Of a DNA stretch of 46,979 nucleotides, positions 7,749-17,351 are shown one piece after another; position 1 is the first letter of the stretch; every line of letters starts with the position of its first letter. Position numbers and translations under genes: made by a program. The notes beneath the pieces were generated by a model that saw only the letters and a program-made list of their open reading frames with translations, had not been told where the DNA came from and made no database searches. The stretch comes from an uncultured Muribaculaceae bacterium (GTDB lineage: Bacteria > Bacteroidota > Bacteroidia > Bacteroidales > Muribaculaceae), in contig CAMXAZ010000018.1 of NCBI GenBank assembly GCA_947179295.1, positions 1 through 46,979 of the forward strand. The letters run 5' to 3'.

Positions 7749-10307
7749 TCAGATCCAGCGGACGAATGCGAAGTCCTGACGGTGGGGCAGGAGGGCGTTC
7801 GAGGGATACAGACGGTATGAGTAGCGGAACACACCCGGATCGCGGAGCTTGTCTTCAAGCTGGAAGGTAACGGTGTTTCCTTCCTTGGCCACGACCTTGA
7901 AGGGGATAGTGTCAACGCGGTGTTCCTGATTGTCATGTACTTTGTCAACTACAAGTTCAAGACCGAGGTCGTCGGCGAGACCGTTGGCATCGATCTTGAC
8001 AGTGGTGACAAACTTCTGACCGCTGTGGTTGTTGTGGTTGAGATCTTCGTTTGTGCTTACTTCAAGAACCTGGATTCCATCCCATGCGGCAGCTACTTTT
8101 TCCTTCCATGCGGCAAGCTCTTTGGCAAGTTTGTCGCCGTCGGCTGAAAGTTTTTCGAAGCGCTTCGATTCGGGGAGGTAGAAGCGGTCGATGTAGTCTT
8201 CGATCATGCGCTGCATGGTGTACTGCGGAGCGATGTGACCGATCGAACGCTTGATATACTGAATCCATTCGGGTGAGTAGCCCTTGGAGTTCTTGGCGAA
8301 ATAGAGAGGAATGATCTCGTTTTCGAGCATCGAGTAGATGGTAGCGGCATCGAGCTTGTCCTGCTGACCCTGGTCGGTGTAAGTGCGCTTGTCAGTGAGA
8401 GCCCAGCCGGCTTTTTCGTCAAGACGGTAGCCTTCATACCACCAGCCGTCGAGCACTGAGAAGTTGAGCACACCGTTCATTTCGGCCTTTTCGCCTGATG
8501 TGCCTGATGCTTCGAGCGGACGGGTCGGGGTGTTGAGCCAGATGTCGACACCGGTGACAAGACGCTTCGCAACAATCATGTTGTAGTCTTCGAGGAAGAT
8601 GATCTTGCCCTGGAACTGCGGCATGCGTGAGATCTCGATGATGCGCTTGATCAGGCCCTGGCCTGCTCCGTCGGCGGGGTGAGCCTTGCCTGAGAAGATG
8701 AACTGCACGGGGAACTGCTCGTTGTTGACGATGCGGGCCAGACGGTCGAGGTCAGTGAAGAGAAGGTGAGCGCGCTTGTAGGTGGCAAAGCGGCGGGCAA
8801 AGCCGATGATGAGCGCGTTGGGGTTGATCTTTTCAAGGATCTTGATGACAGCCGAGGGATCTCCCTGGTTGGCGAGCCATTTGGCCTTGAAGTCACGCTT
8901 CACGAAGTTGATGAACTTGTTTTTCATCGTGGTGCGCATCTCCCAGATCTCTTCGTCTTTGGCCTTGAAGATGCCTTCCCATGCTTTGGGATCGCTCTGG
9001 TGGTCGAATACCTGTTCGCCGAGCTTTTCGGTGTAGAAAGCCTTCCATTCGCTTGCAGCCCAGGTGGGCATGTGCACACCGTTGGTGACGTAGCCAACGT
9101 GGCTTTCTTCCCATGAATAGCCTTTCCATACGCCGGCAAACATTTTCTTTGACACCTCGCCGTGGAGCCAGCTTACGCCGTTGGCTTCCTGGCAGGTGTT
9201 GAGAGCGAAGACGCTCATTGAGAAGCGGTCCTGGCTGTCGGGGTTCTCGCGGCCCATGTTCATGAGGTCCTGCCAGCTGATGCCCAGACGAGCGGGGAAT
9301 TCGTTGAGATATTTGTGGGCGAGGCCTTCGTCGAAATAGTCGTGGCCGGCGGGTACCGGAGTGTGTACGGTATAGAGGCTTGACGAGCGGACAAGCTCAA
9401 GAGAGGTGTTGAAGTCAAGACCGCTTTCCACGTAGTCAACGAGACGCTGGAGGTTGAGCAGAGCTGCGTGGCCTTCGTTTGCGTGGTAGATGGTGTTGCT
9501 GATGCCGAGTTTCTTGAGCGCGAGCACACCGCCGATGCCGAGGAGATACTCCTGCTTGATGCGGTTTTCCCAGTCGCCGCCATAGAGTTGGTGGGTGATG
9601 GAGCGGTCATATTCGCTGTTCATGTCGAAGTCGGTGTCAAGCAGATAGAGCTTCATGCGGCCTACGTTCACGCGCCAGATGTGGCTGTAGATGATGCGGC
9701 CGGGATAGGGGACTTCGAGAATGAGCGGATGGCCGTTCTCGTCCATCACCTGCTCGATGGGGAGCTGGTTGAAGTTCTGGGGCTCGTAGTTGGCTATCTG
9801 CTGGCCGTCTACACTCAGTGACTGGGTGAAGTAGCCGTAGCGGTAGAGGAAACCGATTGCGGTCATGTCTACGCAGCTGTCAGAAGCTTCCTTGATATAG
9901 TCGCCGGCAAGTACGCCAAGACCGCCGGAGTAGATTTTGAGGCAGTTGCAGAGACCGTATTCCATAGAGAAGTAGGAAACGGAAGGAATGTCCTTGCGCA
10001 TCGGTTTGGCCATATAGCTGTTGAACATGTCGAACACGTTCTTGATGCGGTCCATCATTTCAGCATCGTTCATGACTTCTTCCAGACGTTCTGAAGGAAG
10101 CTGCTGAAGGAGCATGACGGGGTTTTCACCGGTTGCGCGCCACAGGTCGGGATCAAGGTCGCGGAAGAGGTTTTTGGCCGCGCTGTTCCAGACCCACCAG
10201 AGGTTGCGGGAGAGTGTTTCAAGGGGTTTCAATGCCTCAGGAAGTACGGACTTCACAGTGATGTCACGCCATACGGGGGCATTAGTTTTGCTTACAGGCA
10301 GTTTCAT
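7749..10307 (-). CDS. glgP: Alpha-glucan (glycogen) phosphorylase, GT35
   Basis: This PLP-dependent phosphorylase releases glucose-1-phosphate from glycogen or maltodextrin. From the ATG at 10307 it has 852 residues. The N-terminus has the DUF3417-like region of short bacterial/archaeal-type phosphorylases ([10 protein letters not shown]). The PLP-lysine motif is [14 protein letters not shown], equivalent to the EASGTGNMK motif of classical GlgP. The frame stays open to 10364, but the extension overlaps the 3' end of the glycogen synthase gene and looks non-homologous. It is the second gene of a two-gene operon, 46 bases after the synthase, so synthesis and breakdown of the same polymer are co-transcribed. 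Confidence 0.93.
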   Translation of the reverse strand: MKLPVSKTNAPVWRDITVKSVLPEALKPLETLSRNLWWVWNSAAKNLFRDLDPDLWRATGENPVMLLQQLPSERLEEVMNDAEMMDRIKNVFDMFNSYMAKPMRKDIPSVSYFSMEYGLCNCLKIYSGGLGVLAGDYIKEASDSCVDMTAIGFLYRYGYFTQSLSVDGQQIANYEPQNFNQLPIEQVMDENGHPLILEVPYPGRIIYSHIWRVNVGRMKLYLLDTDFDMNSEYDRSITHQLYGGDWENRIKQEYLLGIGGVLALKKLGISNTIYHANEGHAALLNLQRLVDYVESGLDFNTSLELVRSSSLYTVHTPVPAGHDYFDEGLAHKYLNEFPARLGISWQDLMNMGRENPDSQDRFSMSVFALNTCQEANGVSWLHGEVSKKMFAGVWKGYSWEESHVGYVTNGVHMPTWAASEWKAFYTEKLGEQVFDHQSDPKAWEGIFKAKDEEIWEMRTTMKNKFINFVKRDFKAKWLANQGDPSAVIKILEKINPNALIIGFARRFATYKRAHLLFTDLDRLARIVNNEQFPVQFIFSGKAHPADGAGQGLIKRIIEISRMPQFQGKIIFLEDYNMIVAKRLVTGVDIWLNTPTRPLEASGTSGEKAEMNGVLNFSVLDGWWYEGYRLDEKAGWALTDKRTYTDQGQQDKLDAATIYSMLENEIIPLYFAKNSKGYSPEWIQYIKRSIGHIAPQYTMQRMIEDYIDRFYLPESKRFEKLSADGDKLAKELAAWKEKVAAAWDGIQVLEVSTNEDLNHNNHSGQKFVTTVKIDANGLADDLGLELVVDKVHDNQEHRVDTIPFKVVAKEGNTVTFQLEDKLRDPGVFRYSYRLYPSNALLPHRQDFAFVRWI

Positions 10308-10353
10308 ATTTTTGGTAAATTGGTAGATTTTAAATTTTATACGGTTCGCGTGG

Positions 10354-12081
10354 TCAGTCGGCATCGGAAAGCTTACGGCGTGAAGCTTTTTCGATGGCCT
10401 GCTGATAGGCTGTGTCGTAATAATGTATGAATTTCGACCAGGCTGCTTCAGACGCAGTGTTCATTGCGGCCTTGTGGATTTTCTTGGTTTCTTTTTCGCC
10501 GGCTTCTGTCAGGTATTCAAGCGAGTGGGCTATGTTTTCGACTACGGAGCGATAGTTAGAGTCGCCGCGGCCTATGACATTGACGCCGCATTCGTCGAAA
10601 TAGTTCTCGAAACTTTCAAGAACCCACTGTCCGAAACCTGAAAGAGAGGTTGTCACGGTCGGAACTCCGAATGCCACGCTTTCAAGCGGTGTGTAGCCCC
10701 AGGGTTCATAATATGAGGGGAACACGGTGGCGTCAGCGCCGGGCAGGAGGTCGTAATAGCTCATGTTGAATATGCCGTCGGTGCCGTTGAGATAGCAGGG
10801 TACGTAGATGACTTCGACACGCGGGTCGATCTCTGTGAATCCGAGCTGGTGCATACGGCAGTTGACTGCGTCTGATTCCGGATTGTTGAGCCAGTGGGTG
10901 ATCACCGGGTCATTGAGCGGGGCTTCATCGTTGACCAGCGGAGCTTTTTCAAGAGTTGCGAGTCTTTCGGCGAGGTCCGCGCGGGCTTCTTTGGGCCATG
11001 CGGGCACCATTACGAATGCTATGATATTGCGGGCAGGCTCGCAGCGCTTCAGTTCGTCACAGACGTCAAGGAAGAGGTCGAGGCCTTTGTTGCGGTATTC
11101 GCAACGGCCGCTGGTGATTACTATGAATGAGTTCGGGTCAATCTTTTTGGCGGTAAGAGCCGAGGCGACAGAGAGCATTTTGTCGCGGGCGGCTTTGCGG
11201 GCAGCGGGCAGTTTTGCGGCTGCAGGCACGAAGTTCTTTTCAAAACCGTTGGGGGTGACCACATCCGGACGGCGTTCAAGCAGCTGCTCGCATTCTCTGG
11301 CAGTGATCTCGCTTACGGTAGTGAACGAGTCTGCGGCATGGGCCGCTGCCTTTTCGAGTGAATGTTTGGCCTCCATGTTGAGCTCGCGGGCCATCTGGTC
11401 GCCGTTATAGCCGTCAAGATAGTCGTAGAGAGGCTTGTTGTTGCCGCAGATGCTGCGTCCGATGCTTGTGGCGTGGGTTGTGAAAACGGTGCCGACTTTC
11501 GGCAGTTTCCAGCGCACATACAGAAGTCCCATTCCGGTGGTCCATTCGTCGAAATGGGCCACGATGCGGCTCTGTTTCTTGCGTCCGCGCTTTCCGGCGG
11601 GCTGCACCGGCTGGCCGAAGCCGGATTTTATTATAGATTCGATGACTACTCCGGATGCATGGGCGAAAGCGCAGCCTTCGTCATAATCGCCATAGGCATG
11701 AAGCGAATCGACGCCGAAGCGCTTCCACATTTCGCCGTAGAATTCGTCTTTTACGGCATACATGCCGTCGAATTTTACAAGTACAGCGATCGGTCGTCCG
11801 GGAATTTCCCAACGGCCTACTCTTACGCTTACTCCTTCAGGAAGCTTGGCGTTGAGTGCCCAGTCGGAAAGTCCGGTGATTTTGCATTCTGAAAACCAGG
11901 GAGAAGGTGTGTCAGAGGTCCATACGTCAGGACCGATGAAGATGGTTTTGTCTTTGAATTGTTTCTGAAGAGTCTTGGCCTTCGTGGACAAGACGGTGTA
12001 GATGCCGCCAATCTTGTTGCATACCTCCCAGCTAACTTCGAAGAGGAGATCGACCTGTGGTGTGGCAGGTGTTTTGTCCAT
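10354..12081 (-). CDS. Glycogen synthase, GT3 (eukaryotic GYS type)
   Basis: A 575-residue GT-B glycosyltransferase of family GT3, the animal/fungal glycogen-synthase type also found in Bacteroidetes, rather than bacterial GT5 GlgA. The N-terminal motif [16 protein letters not shown] is characteristic: the lysine in NKIGG is the sugar-nucleotide binding region. Near the C-terminus, [15 protein letters not shown] is the expected donor-site motif with its conserved glutamates. GT3 enzymes usually use UDP-glucose; I infer this here. It is first in the operon with glgP. The promoter lies about 40 bases upstream, at the edge of the 62-bp repeat. Confidence 0.92.
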   Translation of the reverse strand: MDKTPATPQVDLLFEVSWEVCNKIGGIYTVLSTKAKTLQKQFKDKTIFIGPDVWTSDTPSPWFSECKITGLSDWALNAKLPEGVSVRVGRWEIPGRPIAVLVKFDGMYAVKDEFYGEMWKRFGVDSLHAYGDYDEGCAFAHASGVVIESIIKSGFGQPVQPAGKRGRKKQSRIVAHFDEWTTGMGLLYVRWKLPKVGTVFTTHATSIGRSICGNNKPLYDYLDGYNGDQMARELNMEAKHSLEKAAAHAADSFTTVSEITARECEQLLERRPDVVTPNGFEKNFVPAAAKLPAARKAARDKMLSVASALTAKKIDPNSFIVITSGRCEYRNKGLDLFLDVCDELKRCEPARNIIAFVMVPAWPKEARADLAERLATLEKAPLVNDEAPLNDPVITHWLNNPESDAVNCRMHQLGFTEIDPRVEVIYVPCYLNGTDGIFNMSYYDLLPGADATVFPSYYEPWGYTPLESVAFGVPTVTTSLSGFGQWVLESFENYFDECGVNVIGRGDSNYRSVVENIAHSLEYLTEAGEKETKKIHKAAMNTASEAAWSKFIHYYDTAYQQAIEKASRRKLSDAD

Positions 12082-12118
12082 TCTTAAAAATTACTATGTT
12101 GTTTTTCGTTTCAGGCTG

Positions 12119-12126
12119 CAAAGTTA
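12119..12126 (-). promoter_or_regulatory. -7 box of the glycogen operon
   Basis: The complement reads TAACTTTG, a perfect TAnnTTTG box 38 bases before the synthase start. The -33 region falls inside repeat copy 1 and is only weakly matched (TTGC/CTTG at 21-22 bases). Confidence 0.55.
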
Positions 12127-12129
12127 AGC

Positions 12130-12191
12130 ATTTTTTTCTAAATATCTGCAAGATAGACTAAAAATGACATAGATTTTGTATTGTGGGCATT
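12130..12191 (+). repeat. 62-bp direct repeat, copy 1
   Basis: Identical at 60 of 62 positions to 13556-13617; the only differences are the AT (copy 1) / GC (copy 2) pair after AAAAATGAC. This copy abuts the glycogen-operon -7 box. It contains the TTTG that serves as -33 of the GH28 promoter in copy 2, but is followed here only by a degenerate CACGTTTG. Confidence 0.95.
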
Positions 12192-12403
12192 GAAAGCACG
12201 TTTGAAAGCATGTTCAAGCACATTCAGCTGTACGTTCAGCAAGCTGGTTTTGTAGACTGGTCCTATTGGCTCCCCTGTTCCTAATCTTCAGTCACCATGC
12301 TACAGCATGGCTCCATCAAATTATGAATAGGTTAGCTCAAAAATACATCCACTCCGGCTTCACATTTGTTATTAAACAACGAACTCTAATACTCACGAGT
12401 AGA
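12192..12403. other. Non-coding stretch between repeat copy 1 and the hydrolase gene
   Basis: No gene is seen. The first 60 bases carry short imperfect repeats (GAAAGCACGTT, GAAAGCATGTT, CAAGCACATT, CAGCTGTACGTT). A 6-bp hairpin CCATGC/GCATGG lies at 12295-12310; it may help end the hydrolase transcript but has no T-run. Confidence 0.4.
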
Positions 12404-13249
12404 TCACTGCCGGTTCGGGTCAAGACATATCTCGGAGTAAAGCCAATCAGATGCAAGTGAGGCTGCTTGGGCTGTGTTGCCTGTAAAGCTGTGGTCTTCG
12501 CCGTCAATGAGCCGGATAGAGGCGTTTTCAAGGTCGTGACGGAATCGCTCTCCATATGTGTATGGCACTATCCGGTCGGCTTTACCGTGTATGATGAACG
12601 TAGGGCCGGTGTAGCGGCTTGCAATCTCATAAATGGGTAGTTCGCGGGCGGCTACAATGTAGTCGCGGCCAAGTTTCAGTCCATTTGGCATTGTTATGTA
12701 TTCCGGAACATTCCACGGATCATACATGGCTCCCATAGTGTTTCCGCGCAGTGCGTCATCGCGCAATACGGCAGCAGGGGCCATCAGCACAAGTGACCTG
12801 ATTTCTATGTCGCCAAGTTCTCCGGCGGTCATTGCCGCCACTACTCCGCCTTGAGAGTGTCCGAGCAATGAGATGTTTTTTGCAAAATTTTGAGTCCGGA
12901 CCCATTTTATCACCGTTTTTGCGTCTTCGATTTCATTTGGCACGGTCATATTCCGGAATTCGCCGTCGCTTTTGCCGTGGCCGTTGAAATCAAATCTGAC
13001 TACCCCGATGCCTTTTGCCACAAGGTCGGATGAGATGTCATCAAACAATTCTCCGTCCATGCAGCCCATAAAACCATGACAAAGTATGACTATCGGCAAT
13101 TTTTTGGCTGTCTCTATCTGTGGCAGTTGCAGATGTGTGGCGAGACGCCCTACAGAGCCCTGGATGTAGAAGACGGAATCGGTCTGTGCCGACAGGCCGA
13201 GACAACATAAGACTGTGGTTATGATTAATATAATGTGCTTCATCATCAT
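12404..13249 (-). CDS. Secreted alpha/beta-hydrolase (esterase, feruloyl/cinnamoyl-esterase-like)
   Basis: A 281-residue alpha/beta-hydrolase with an N-terminal signal peptide (hydrophobic residues 5-19, cleavage probably after LSA at about 21). The core shows the oxyanion strand HGF (58-60), the nucleophile elbow GHSQGG (S132), acid D225 in HGKADRIVP and H253 in GEDHSFTG. These give a complete triad. Its overall pattern resembles intracellular or secreted cinnamoyl/feruloyl esterases of gut bacteria, which remove ester-linked groups from plant polysaccharide. The substrate is inferred from the adjacent pectin/arabinan genes. It has its own promoter. The gene lies within a block flanked by the 62-bp repeats, so it appears to be a later arrival between the glycogen operon and the GH28 gene. 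Confidence 0.85.
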   Translation of the reverse strand: MMMKHIILIITTVLCCLGLSAQTDSVFYIQGSVGRLATHLQLPQIETAKKLPIVILCHGFMGCMDGELFDDISSDLVAKGIGVVRFDFNGHGKSDGEFRNMTVPNEIEDAKTVIKWVRTQNFAKNISLLGHSQGGVVAAMTAGELGDIEIRSLVLMAPAAVLRDDALRGNTMGAMYDPWNVPEYITMPNGLKLGRDYIVAARELPIYEIASRYTGPTFIIHGKADRIVPYTYGERFRHDLENASIRLIDGEDHSFTGNTAQAASLASDWLYSEICLDPNRQ

Positions 13250-13358
13250 TGTCAGATGTTTTTATTCAGTTGCAGGCGATATTCTTTAGAAGTATCGCGG
13301 ACGTGTTTTTGAAGCAGGAGATGCTTCGTGAATTTTTATGACTGAGATCTGTTTTCGG

Positions 13359-13390
13359 CAAAGATAACAATAATCAGCCATTCTGACAAA
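13359..13390 (-). promoter_or_regulatory. Promoter of the secreted hydrolase
   Basis: On the minus strand: TTTG (complement of 13387-13390), 20 bases, TATCTTTG (complement of 13359-13366). Full consensus; it predicts a leader of about 100 bases. Confidence 0.75.
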
Positions 13391-13442
13391 GAAGACAAGA
13401 TTTGCATAGTGAAAACAACTCAATAACAATAACGGTCAGATT

Positions 13443-13622
13443 ATGAACAGATATATCACATCTCTGATAATTGCATTTTCGTCATTGACAGCAATCAATG
13501 CCCAGAACATCAATATTACCAATATCCCAAGTTTGACCGGGAGTTTGACAGCAGGATTTTTTTCTAAATATCTGCAAGATAGACTAAAAATGACGCAGAT
13601 TTTGTATTGTGGGCATTTCTGA
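13443..13622 (+). pseudogene. Severed 5' end of a secreted-protein gene
   Basis: A 59-codon frame begins with a convincing signal peptide (MNRYITSLIIAFSSLTAINAQ in two parts: MNRYITSLII and AFSSLTAINAQ, cleavage near NAQ). It continues for about 17 residues of mature protein (NINITNIPSLTGSLTAG). At 13556 it runs into copy 2 of the 62-bp repeat, whose counterpart at 12130 is intergenic. The last 21 codons are therefore read from former intergenic DNA. I infer the 5' remnant of a gene divergent from the hydrolase, carried in on the same inserted segment. A short secreted peptide is still formally possible. Confidence 0.6.
13556..13617 (+). repeat. 62-bp direct repeat, copy 2
   Basis: This is the second copy of the 12130-12191 sequence, in the same orientation. 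Its TTTG at 13601-13604 is the -33 box of the GH28 promoter, so this copy keeps its ancestral right flank. Confidence 0.95.
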
Positions 13623-13631
13623 GTAACTTTG
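13601..13631 (+). promoter_or_regulatory. Promoter of the GH28 gene
   Basis: TTTG at 13601-13604, a 19-base spacer and TAACTTTG at 13624-13631. The -33 box is inside the direct repeat and the -7 box lies just outside it. Confidence 0.75.
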
Positions 13632-13690
13632 CGGGGAAAATCACATTTCAGTCTGCTAATTTTTTTAATTTACAAATAATGTATATGACC

Positions 13691-15130
13691 ATGAAGAAAA
13701 CTTTGATGGCGCTGGCATTGGCGCTGGCATTTGTCAGTATGCCTGCTGAAGCGCAGAAAAAGGGCAAGACCCCTGACGAAGCGGCCAAGGCATGGGCCGA
13801 ACTGTATCCCGAAATCGAAAAGTCGATCAAGGCTCCTACTTTCCGTGAAAAAGACTATCCTCTTTTCAAATATGGCAAGAAGTCAAAGACCCAGGGCTAT
13901 CTCTACACTCAGCTTATCAATAAGGTGATAGACCGCTGCTCGCGTGAGGGCGGTGGCCGCGTGGTGATTCCTGCCGGAACCTGGCTCACAGGCCCGATCA
14001 CTCTCAAGAGCAATGTCAACCTCCATCTCGAAGAGGGTGCCACTCTGCTTTTCACTCCCGATCTGAAGGAATATCCTCTGGTGCGCACCCGCTGGGAGGG
14101 CATGGACTGCTACAATTATCAGCCTATGATCTATGCCTACGAGCAGGAAAACATTGCCATCACCGGCAAGGGTACAATCGACGGCGGTGCCGAAATCGAG
14201 AACTGGTGGCGAATGTGTGGCGCGAAGAGCTACGGCTGGGAAGACGGCAAGGGCATAATCTCGCAGCGCATCGGACGTCCGCTTCTCATGGAGTGGAACG
14301 AAAAGGGTGTGCCTGTTGAGGAACGTCGCATGGGCGATGGCTACGGTATGCGTGTGCAGCTCGTCAATCCGGTCAAGTGCAAGAATGTGCTGATCGAGGA
14401 TGTCACTCTGCTGCGTTCTCCGTTCTGGGTGATCCACCCGCTGCTGTGTGAGAACCTCACGGTGCGTGGCGTGCATATTCAGAATGACGGCCCCAACGGT
14501 GACGGCTGTGACCCGGAGTCATGCAAGAACGTGCTGATCGAACGCTGCTATTTCGATACCGGTGATGACTGCATCGCCATCAAGAGCGGACGTAACCGCG
14601 ACGGCCGTACAGCAAACATTCCGTCAGAAAATATCATTGTGCGCAACTGCAAGATGAAAAACGGCCACGGCGGTGTGGTTGTGGGCAGCGAGATCTCAGG
14701 CGGTTTCCGCAACCTCTTTGTGGAAGACTGCGAGATGGACAGTCCCGAACTTGACCGCGTGATCCGCATCAAGACCAATAACTGCCGCGGCGGTGTGATC
14801 GAGAACATCTATGTGCGCAACGTGGAAGTGGGCCAGTGCAAGGAAGCCGTGCTGAAGATCAACCTTGTCTACGAGCAGCGCGAGATCTGCCAGCGTGACT
14901 TCAACCCGACCGTGCGCAATGTCTTCCTTGACAACGTGAACTGCCGCAAGAGCAAATACGGTGTGCGCATCGACGGTTTCGACGATATCTGCAATGTCTA
15001 CAATGTGGAGGTCAAGAACTCGGTGTTCGAAGGTGTGACCGACGGAGCTTTCCTGCTCAACGGCCAGACTGCCAATGTGCGTTTCTCGAACCTCAAGATC
15101 AACAGCGGAGTGCTCAAGCCTCTGAAGTAA
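13691..15130 (+). CDS. Secreted GH28 polygalacturonase-family glycoside hydrolase
   Basis: A GH28 right-handed beta-helix enzyme, which hydrolyses galacturonic-acid linkages in pectin (polygalacturonase or rhamnogalacturonase type). A signal peptide (KKTLMALALALAFVS, cleavage near AEA-Q) directs it out of the cytoplasm. The family catalytic motifs are present: NDGPNGDGCDP at about residues 265-275, DTGDDCIAIKSG at about 289-300 and GHGGVVVGSE at about 324-333. I use ATG 13691 because Lys-Lys follows directly as in a typical signal peptide; ATG 13679 and 13685 are alternatives. Any start before about 13637 would precede the predicted transcription start. It is convergent with the GH51 gene. 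Confidence 0.93.
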   Translation: MKKTLMALALALAFVSMPAEAQKKGKTPDEAAKAWAELYPEIEKSIKAPTFREKDYPLFKYGKKSKTQGYLYTQLINKVIDRCSREGGGRVVIPAGTWLTGPITLKSNVNLHLEEGATLLFTPDLKEYPLVRTRWEGMDCYNYQPMIYAYEQENIAITGKGTIDGGAEIENWWRMCGAKSYGWEDGKGIISQRIGRPLLMEWNEKGVPVEERRMGDGYGMRVQLVNPVKCKNVLIEDVTLLRSPFWVIHPLLCENLTVRGVHIQNDGPNGDGCDPESCKNVLIERCYFDTGDDCIAIKSGRNRDGRTANIPSENIIVRNCKMKNGHGGVVVGSEISGGFRNLFVEDCEMDSPELDRVIRIKTNNCRGGVIENIYVRNVEVGQCKEAVLKINLVYEQREICQRDFNPTVRNVFLDNVNCRKSKYGVRIDGFDDICNVYNVEVKNSVFEGVTDGAFLLNGQTANVRFSNLKINSGVLKPLK

Positions 15131-15153
15131 ACTGTTGACTGATCAATAAAATT

Positions 15154-15189
15154 CCGGGCCGGATTTCCACTGATGGAAATCCGGCCCGG
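15154..15189. terminator. Bidirectional terminator between GH28 and GH51
   Basis: A perfect 16-bp stem (15154-15169 with 15174-15189) with a 4-base loop sits between convergent stop codons. Flanking AAAATT and TCATTT tracts are modest. Confidence 0.75.
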
Positions 15190-15210
15190 TGTCATTTCAG
15201 GGGGATAGGT

Positions 15211-17217
15211 TTATCGGGCGATGGGGATGCGGCAGACGGCAAATGTCTTGGCCGGGAGAGTTAAAGAGGCGGTGTTGCCGCTTGCCGGAAGGGCGGTTTC
15301 CACGGGGATGATGCGGTCAGGGTTTTCCAGAGTGTTGTCGCAGTCAATGTCAGGGGTGCCGTCGGGACGGAGGGGTGCGGAGAGGGTGATGACGCGTCCG
15401 TCGGTCAGTGAGCGGCCTTTTTTCAGTTTCTGAAAATTCAGGGTGATCTCGTGCGGGCTGTCAGAGGTGTTGGCAATCTTTACAATGTAGCCGCCGGTGG
15501 CATCGTCAGTGACGGCCGAGGCGTAGAGACCGTTCTGGCCTTCGGCTCCGGTGACAGGCTGCCCGTCAAGAGTCAGCGGCAGAACGCGTGAGCCCTTGTT
15601 GGAGGCATAGAGCTGCTGCACGTAGTAGCTTGCGGTGGCTACCGAGCCAAGATTGTCGAACCAGATCATGTCAGGGCGCCACTGCCAGCCTTCGGTGTGG
15701 GCGAAAAGCGGAGCATAGGTGGCCATGTGGACCACGTCGGCATTGCGTTCGAGTCCGGTCATGAAAGCGGCTTCAAGGAGAGAGGCGTTGAAGTGGTTGA
15801 ACTTCTTGCCTTTGCCGTGGCAGGCATATTCGCCGGCGAATACTTTAGGGCCTTTGCGGGGATAGGAGTCGTAGCGGGTGGCCTGCGAGAGGAAGAATTC
15901 TTCAGGAGCATAGAAATGTTCGTCGACCAGGTCGGCTTTCAGTCGCCGCATCTCAGGCCACAGATAGTCAAACTCCTTGCCTGAAGCTTTCGGACCGGAT
16001 GAGCCTACGAGTTTTATTTCAGGGCAGGCCTTTCGGATGGCTCTGACAAAGGGTTCGAGACGTTCGGGGTATTCCGGGCCCCACTGCTCGTTGCCGATGG
16101 CGAGGAAGCGGAGGTTGAATGGCGCGGGGTGGCCCATTTCGGCACGCACCTTTCCCCAGGGAGAATCAGTCGGGCCGTTGGCGAATTCAATGAGGTCAAG
16201 GGCATCCTGAATGTAAGGTTGCAGGCTGTCAGCCGGCACATGGGCTTTGGGATCTTTGTTCTGATACTGACATGCGAGGCCTACGTTGATTACCGGGAGC
16301 GGTTCGGCTCCGATCTCTTCGGCAAGGCGGAAATATTCGAAGAATCCGAGCCCGTAGCTCTGGTAATAGTCAGGGAAGAAGCGGTGGCGGAAGGTGTAGT
16401 GCCAGCGGTTTTCGTTGAGCGGGCGATTTTCCACGGGGCCGACGGTGTTTTTCCACTGATAGCGTGTGGGCAGGTCGGTGCCTTCCACAATGCAGCCGCC
16501 CGGAAAGCGCAGCAGGCCGGGGCGGATGTCGGCCAGTTTCTGCGCAAGGTCCTTGCGCAGGCCGTTTTCATGGCCCTGCCATGTTTCGGCGGGAAAGAGC
16601 GAGATGTGTTCGAGGTCACAGCCGGTTTTAGAGTCGAGGAATATGCGCAGTTTTCCTTTTCTGACCGTGGCCGACGGGGTGAGCGCGGTGGTGTATTTCT
16701 GCCATTGGCCGTCTTTGATCTCGATGGTCTCCGAGGCCATGACCTGAGTCTCGCCGGCGGCCGAGGGGTCGATAAGTTCAATGCGGATCTTCGACGGATG
16801 CTGCGAAGTGCTGCGGGCCCAGAGGCTGAAACGGTAGCTTTCGCCTTTGCGGAAGGCTATGCCGAAAAAGCCTTCGTTGGTCAGCCCGGTAGCCTTGTCT
16901 TTGTGAGGGGCGGCGGTCAGCCTGACGTAGTGTGGATTGCGTTCAAAGGGGCCGTCGTCGAGCAAGGCGACTGATCCGAAGCTTTCCCAGCCCATAAGGT
17001 TCTGAGGGAATTCGAAAGAGCGGTTTTTGACCATTTCGGCGTAGAGGCCGCCGTCAGCGGCATAGTTGATGTCTTCGAAGAAGAGTCCGTACATTGTGGG
17101 CTGTATCTCGGCTCCCGGATGGTCGGTGCGGATAATGAATTCTTCGGCTTGGGTTGGCAGCCCGGATGCGATGGCGGCGAGCATTGAGCAGACTGTTGAC
17201 CTGAATCTGAGTTTCAT
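15211..17217 (-). CDS. Secreted alpha-L-arabinofuranosidase, GH51
   Basis: A 668-residue GH51 arabinofuranosidase that removes arabinofuranosyl side chains from arabinan, pectin or arabinoxylan. A signal peptide is seen (MKLRFRSTVCSMLAAIAS, cleavage near TQA-E). An N-terminal beta-sandwich, carbohydrate-binding-like region (about 30-200) precedes the TIM barrel. The acid/base glutamate is in AIGNEQWGP (about residue 374) and the nucleophile in GEYACHG (about 460). The C-terminal beta domain ends the protein. The open frame extends to 17424, but that part overlaps the SusE gene and a terminator; a -7 box at 17255-17262 supports 17217. It lies downstream of the susCDE-like operon, separated by a hairpin. 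Confidence 0.93.
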   Translation of the reverse strand: MKLRFRSTVCSMLAAIASGLPTQAEEFIIRTDHPGAEIQPTMYGLFFEDINYAADGGLYAEMVKNRSFEFPQNLMGWESFGSVALLDDGPFERNPHYVRLTAAPHKDKATGLTNEGFFGIAFRKGESYRFSLWARSTSQHPSKIRIELIDPSAAGETQVMASETIEIKDGQWQKYTTALTPSATVRKGKLRIFLDSKTGCDLEHISLFPAETWQGHENGLRKDLAQKLADIRPGLLRFPGGCIVEGTDLPTRYQWKNTVGPVENRPLNENRWHYTFRHRFFPDYYQSYGLGFFEYFRLAEEIGAEPLPVINVGLACQYQNKDPKAHVPADSLQPYIQDALDLIEFANGPTDSPWGKVRAEMGHPAPFNLRFLAIGNEQWGPEYPERLEPFVRAIRKACPEIKLVGSSGPKASGKEFDYLWPEMRRLKADLVDEHFYAPEEFFLSQATRYDSYPRKGPKVFAGEYACHGKGKKFNHFNASLLEAAFMTGLERNADVVHMATYAPLFAHTEGWQWRPDMIWFDNLGSVATASYYVQQLYASNKGSRVLPLTLDGQPVTGAEGQNGLYASAVTDDATGGYIVKIANTSDSPHEITLNFQKLKKGRSLTDGRVITLSAPLRPDGTPDIDCDNTLENPDRIIPVETALPASGNTASLTLPAKTFAVCRIPIAR

Positions 17218-17254
17218 GGTGCTGGAGAATAATGTTTTGTGGGTTAGTTTCAGG

Positions 17255-17262
17255 CAAAGATA
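17255..17262 (-). promoter_or_regulatory. -7 box of the GH51 gene
   Basis: The complement reads TATCTTTG, 38 bases before the GH51 start. No good -33 TTTG lies at 19-21 bases, because the terminator hairpin occupies that position. Confidence 0.5.
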
Positions 17263-17281
17263 CGAAAAATTCAAAAATATG

Positions 17282-17325
17282 GCCACCCGGCCTATTCCCT
17301 GAATCGGGAATCGGGCCGGGTGGCG
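17282..17325. terminator. Terminator between the SusE-like and GH51 genes
   Basis: GCCACCCGGCC pairs with GGCCGGGTGGC around an inner ATTCCC/GGGAAT pairing. It follows the SusE-like stop on the minus strand, which suggests GH51 is transcribed mainly from its own promoter. Confidence 0.65.
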
Positions 17326-17351
17326 CTGAGATTGAAATAAGGGACTTGTTA

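Noticed and set aside
12130-13617. Considered as a classical insertion sequence or integron
   Set aside because: There is no transposase or integrase, no terminal inverted repeats, and the direct repeats are 62 bp, too long for normal target duplications.
16129-16974. A 281-codon plus-strand frame opposite the GH51 gene
   Set aside because: GH51 catalytic motifs and signal peptide are on the minus strand; the plus frame has no family features.
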